DNA of 64,000 bases from Hymenobacter piscis (GTDB taxonomy: Bacteria > Bacteroidota > Bacteroidia > Cytophagales > Hymenobacteraceae). Shown in pieces: positions 61,215 to 64,000 of this stretch; the stretch's first letter is position 1, and the number at the start of each line of letters is the position of its first letter. The stretch covers positions 20,610-84,609 of the forward strand of contig NZ_JAHHZN010000019.1 of NCBI RefSeq assembly GCF_018760735.1. Direction: 5' to 3'. Below the pieces are notes generated by a model. The model had not been told where the DNA came from, did not search any database, and saw only the letters and a program-made list of their open reading frames with translations. The translations under genes were made by a program, and so were the position numbers.

Positions 61215-62915
61215 GTGTCGACTCCCCTCACTTCTTCTGGCCGGCGATGGTGGATATGCCGCAGCACGGGACTGCTCAGCCTGCTGCTGACAGTGGCGTG
61301 TCAGCCGGCTACCCGGCCCGCCGCCCCCCCTGCGCTGGCCCCGCGCTTTTTTGCCCTGCTGCGCGCCGGTGACTCGGTGTACGCCCAGAAGCAGGGCTAC
61401 CAGAGCTTTGCCCAGGCCCAGCGCTACTACGACAGCGCCCAGACGCTGGCGCGCCGCTCCCAGGACACGCTGCTGCTGGCCGAAGCCGCCTTTGCCCAGG
61501 GCCGCATCTACGACGCCTGGAACCGGCAGCCCCACAAAACCGTGGCGTATTTCGAGCAGGCGGCTACCCTGTTTGCCCGCCTGCCCGCTCAGTGGCGCCG
61601 CTACTACTACGCCCGCTTTCTGGTGGCCCATGCCTACGACAAAGTGCCCGACAGCCTGCACGCCGTGCGCACCCTACGCCAGCTGCGTGCCGAGCTGCTC
61701 CGCGAGCCAACGACCCGCCTGCGCCAGGTGCCCAGTACCGTCGAGATGGCCCTCACGGCGACCGAGGTGCGCAACTACCCGCTGGCCGACAGCCTGCTGC
61801 GCCAGCTCACGCGCCGCTCCTGGGTGCGCAACGACCCTCAAACCTACGACTACCTCGACCATTACTACCTAGTGCAGGCCCGCCTGGCGGTCCTGCACCG
61901 CCGCCAGTCCGCTTCCCCGTTCCTGGACTCGCTACGCCGCGTCTACCGCGTGGGGCGCAACCCCTTTGATCGGGAATACTACGGCCAGAACTTGGCCACG
62001 CTCTACGCGCGGGCGGGCCGCTACCCCGAGGCCTACGCGTACCTGGCCCGCACCAAGCGGCTCAGTGACAGCCTGACCAACGGGCCCGGGGCGGCCCAGA
62101 TGCGGCAGGCGCTGCTGCGGGCCGAAAGCCGGGCCGGGCAGGAGCGCCAGGCAGCAGACCTCATTCGTAGCCGTACGCTGCTGGGCCTGAGCCTGGCACT
62201 GGCCATCATCTCGCTGCTGAGCTTTTACCTCGCGCGCCAGCGCCGGCTGGCCAGCGAGCGGGCCGTGGCTTTGGCGCAGGCCAACCAGGATCTGGACGAG
62301 AAAGTGGCCCAGGTGGAGTTGCTCAACAAGGAAATCCAGCACCGGGTGAAAAACAACCTGCACATGGTCTTCAGCCTGCTGCAGATGCAGGAGCGCCGCA
62401 CGGAGAATGCAGAAGTGCTGGAGCAGCTGCAGGCCGCCCGCCTGCGGGTGGAAAGCATTGCCGCCCTGCACAACCAGCTGCTGGCCGGCCGGCCCGACGG
62501 CCCGCTGGACCTGAGTGCGTTTCTGAAAGAGCTGATTTCGGCCGTGGTCAACTGCCTGGCCAACGAGCAGCACGTGGTCACGCACCTGCTCACCGAAGAC
62601 GTGCAGCTGCCCCCTAACGGCTACGTGGCCCTCTCGCTGATTCTCAACGAGTGGGTGACCAACTCCATCAAGTACGCCCGGCCCGTGGGGGAGCGGCTCG
62701 AACTTACGGTGCGCGTGCGCAATCAGCCCGGCCTGGTCCGCATTGACTACGCCGATAACGGCCTGCCACCCACGACGACGGCCGCCGCCCCGGAGCCGGG
62801 GCTGGGCAGCCAGATTATCGGCCTGCTGAGCCGCCAGCTGGGGGCCACGCTCCGTACCTTGCCGGCGCATCCCTATCACTACGAACTGCTCATTCCGCAT
62901 GGAGCCGAAAATTAA
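61215..62915 (+). CDS. HisKA_2 sensor histidine kinase, membrane lipoprotein-like
   Basis: 566 residues, GTG start. A leader with lipobox-like LLSLLLTVAC comes first, then a TPR-like helical sensor (~40-310, e.g. AQRYYDSAQTLARRSQDTLL, GRYPEAYAYLARTKRLSDSL) and one transmembrane helix (~323-342, LLGLSLALAIISLLSFYL). The HisKA_2 phospho-acceptor is EIQHRVKNNLHMVFSLLQMQ (His in QHR), and the HATPase has ILNEWVTNSIKYARP (N-box) and DYADNGLPP. It overlaps the regulator gene by 17 bp. The signal sensed is unknown. Confidence 0.9.
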   Translation: MSTPLTSSGRRWWICRSTGLLSLLLTVACQPATRPAAPPALAPRFFALLRAGDSVYAQKQGYQSFAQAQRYYDSAQTLARRSQDTLLLAEAAFAQGRIYDAWNRQPHKTVAYFEQAATLFARLPAQWRRYYYARFLVAHAYDKVPDSLHAVRTLRQLRAELLREPTTRLRQVPSTVEMALTATEVRNYPLADSLLRQLTRRSWVRNDPQTYDYLDHYYLVQARLAVLHRRQSASPFLDSLRRVYRVGRNPFDREYYGQNLATLYARAGRYPEAYAYLARTKRLSDSLTNGPGAAQMRQALLRAESRAGQERQAADLIRSRTLLGLSLALAIISLLSFYLARQRRLASERAVALAQANQDLDEKVAQVELLNKEIQHRVKNNLHMVFSLLQMQERRTENAEVLEQLQAARLRVESIAALHNQLLAGRPDGPLDLSAFLKELISAVVNCLANEQHVVTHLLTEDVQLPPNGYVALSLILNEWVTNSIKYARPVGERLELTVRVRNQPGLVRIDYADNGLPPTTTAAAPEPGLGSQIIGLLSRQLGATLRTLPAHPYHYELLIPHGAEN

Positions 62916-63693
62916 CCTGCTGGTGGTGGAAGACGAGGCGCTGATTGCCGAAAACCTGCGCCTGAGCCTGGAGGACCTGGGCTACCACGTACCCACCATC
63001 TGCTACTCGTTTGTCGAAGCCGAGCGGGCCCTGACTGCCCCCACGCTGGCGGCCGACCTGGTGCTGCTCGACATCAACCTGGGCAGCGCCGACCCGGCCC
63101 GCAGCGGCCTGGCCCTGGGCCAGCTGCTGCAGGAGCGGCAGGGTCCGCCCTTTGTGTTTCTGACGGCTTACTCCGACCTGGACACCATCCGGCAGGCCAC
63201 CCGCCTGCGGCCCAGCGGCTACCTCATCAAACCCGTCAACAATGCCACCCTGTTTGCCGCCATTCAGACCGCTCTGGAAAACCACCAGCGCCACCGCCCG
63301 GCCCAGCCGCCCGGCCCAGCCGCCGAGGTGACCGACGAAGTAGTGGCTGACGGGCCACCCGATTTCTTTTTTGTCAAGCTCGGCGACCGGACCCACCGGC
63401 TGCTGTGGGCTGACGTGTCGGCCCTGGAGGCGGGCAAGAACTACGTGACCCTGCGCACGGCCGCCTATAAGGCCGGCTACCCCATCCGGGGCTCGCTCAC
63501 CTACGTGCTGGAGCAACTGGTGCCTGCTGCCCTGCGCCCGCAGTTTCTGCGCGTCGGCCGGGGCCTGTGCCTGAACGTGCGCTTCCTGACCGGCTTTGAC
63601 CAGGAGTATCTCTACTGCGGCGACCACCGCTACGAGAACACGCCCACCGGCCAGGGCCTGGTGCAGGCGGCGCTGCGCCAGCAGCAACCCTGA
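62899..63693 (+). CDS. LytTR-family response regulator
   Basis: 264 residues. Receiver domain 1-125 with the acidic pocket NLLVVEDEALIAENL, phospho-acceptor Asp in ADLVLLDINLGSADPA, Thr/Lys in FVFLTAYSDLDTIRQATRLR and LIKPVNNATL. The LytTR DNA-binding domain (~155-255) includes FFVKLGDRTHRLLWADVSAL, AGKNYVTLRTAAYKAGYP, RGSLTYVLEQLVPA and FLRVGRGLCLNVRF. It works with the overlapping kinase. LytTR proteins bind pairs of short direct repeats two helical turns apart, as found at 61081-61177. Confidence 0.92.
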   Translation: MEPKINLLVVEDEALIAENLRLSLEDLGYHVPTICYSFVEAERALTAPTLAADLVLLDINLGSADPARSGLALGQLLQERQGPPFVFLTAYSDLDTIRQATRLRPSGYLIKPVNNATLFAAIQTALENHQRHRPAQPPGPAAEVTDEVVADGPPDFFFVKLGDRTHRLLWADVSALEAGKNYVTLRTAAYKAGYPIRGSLTYVLEQLVPAALRPQFLRVGRGLCLNVRFLTGFDQEYLYCGDHRYENTPTGQGLVQAALRQQQP

Positions 63694-63758
63694 AGTAGGG
63701 CCTGGCCGGTCACCAGAGAAGTTTTATATCCTGCACTAGTACTTCCCCCACATAATTT

Positions 63759-64000
63759 TTAAACAGGCTTCTTGTCGGGGTCGGGCTTGTTGACGGGGTT
63801 GACTTTCTCGTACCAGTGTTGCAGTTTGTCTTCGGCCTTGGCAACGGTAAAGCTCCAGTTGACCTTAACCGCCCGCCGGTTGCGCTCCGTGGCCCAGGCC
63901 TGCACTTGCCGGGCCAGCTCGTCGAGGGAGGCGATGCGCCGGTCCAGGCACTGGCGGGCCAGGGCCGAAAACTCCAGCTCGGCCATGTTGAGCCACGAGC
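63759..64000 (-). CDS. IS630-type transposase, C-terminal part at window edge
   Basis: The frame enters from beyond the window and reads SWLNMAELEFSALARQCLDR, RIASLDELARQVQAWATERN, then WSFTVAKAEDKLQHWYEKV and a charged tail. This is the end of the IS630 DDE transposase, where the W-L-N-M-x-E-x-E-F motif carries the third acidic residue. Whether the rest is intact cannot be seen. Confidence 0.85.
   Translation of the reverse strand, partial: SWLNMAELEFSALARQCLDRRIASLDELARQVQAWATERNRRAVKVNWSFTVAKAEDKLQHWYEKVNPVNKPDPDKKPV

Noticed and set aside
1..64000. CRISPR arrays, tRNA or rRNA genes
   Set aside because: No regularly spaced repeats of CRISPR type and no cloverleaf or rRNA-like stretches were seen by eye.

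Overview
This 64 kb window is high-GC bacterial DNA from a Bacteroidota organism. The best match by gene style is a Hymenobacter-like member of the Cytophagales. The evidence is two SusC/SusD pairs, T9SS C-terminal sorting domains, a FecR/ECF-sigma pair, SprB-type repeats and an exosortase with a PID-CTERM substrate. The species assignment is inference; no rRNA or tRNA gene was seen.

Positions 1-3400 are a decayed left flank: the 3' remnant of a GH2 beta-galactosidase, a tyrosine recombinase with a duplicated start region, a frameshifted IS3-family element, and a 53-bp stub of a DnaQ-like exonuclease that the IS truncates. Positions 3.4-34.8 kb form one L-arabinan/L-arabinose utilisation locus. 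A LacI-type regulator diverges from GH51, two GH43 enzymes and transketolase. On the minus strand lie SusC/SusD, four GH43/GH127 enzymes, an aldose 1-epimerase, araB-araD-araA and an SSS symporter. A 20-bp operator close to TTACACAATCGTTTGTGTAA occurs in front of lacI, GH51, transketolase, galM-araBD and (twice, head to head) susC, so most of the locus reads as one regulon. The inferred route is: extracellular endo-arabinanases cut arabinan, SusCD imports oligomers, periplasmic GH51/GH43/GH127 release arabinose, the symporter takes it across the inner membrane, AraA-AraB-AraD give xylulose-5-P, and transketolase feeds the pentose phosphate pathway. Two scars interrupt it: a GH51/transaldolase deletion fusion at 11.3 kb, and a HAD phosphatase gene at 13.3-15.6 kb split by foreign DNA carrying an antitoxin and a truncated PIN toxin.

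Positions 35.3-36.3 kb are a second patch of debris (hypothetical, HipA and GrpB fragments). Positions 36.3-39.4 kb carry thiM-thiE-thiD-tenA behind a TPP riboswitch, then a TetR regulator. Positions 40.8-44.1 kb are a run of envelope genes: an SPFH lipoprotein, a probable outer-membrane protein, two tandem secreted paralogues and a small cytosolic protein.

Positions 44.3-51.4 kb are a second, enzyme-free nutrient-uptake locus: ECF sigma, FecR anti-sigma, STN-domain SusC and SusD. A perfect palindrome resembling the arabinose operator core sits before its susC. Positions 51.6-54.1 kb are nested mobile DNA: an IS481 element at the broken end of a Tn3-family transposase, next to its resolvase. 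Positions 54.2-59.3 kb hold an exosortase, its partner membrane protein, a 69-residue PID-CTERM protein and a 1177-residue T9SS/SprB-repeat surface protein. Positions 59.3-61.0 kb hold an unknown 317-residue protein paired with a phage-collar-domain protein outside any phage context. Positions 61.1-63.7 kb hold a histidine kinase/LytTR regulator pair preceded by phased direct repeats. The window ends inside an IS630-type transposase.
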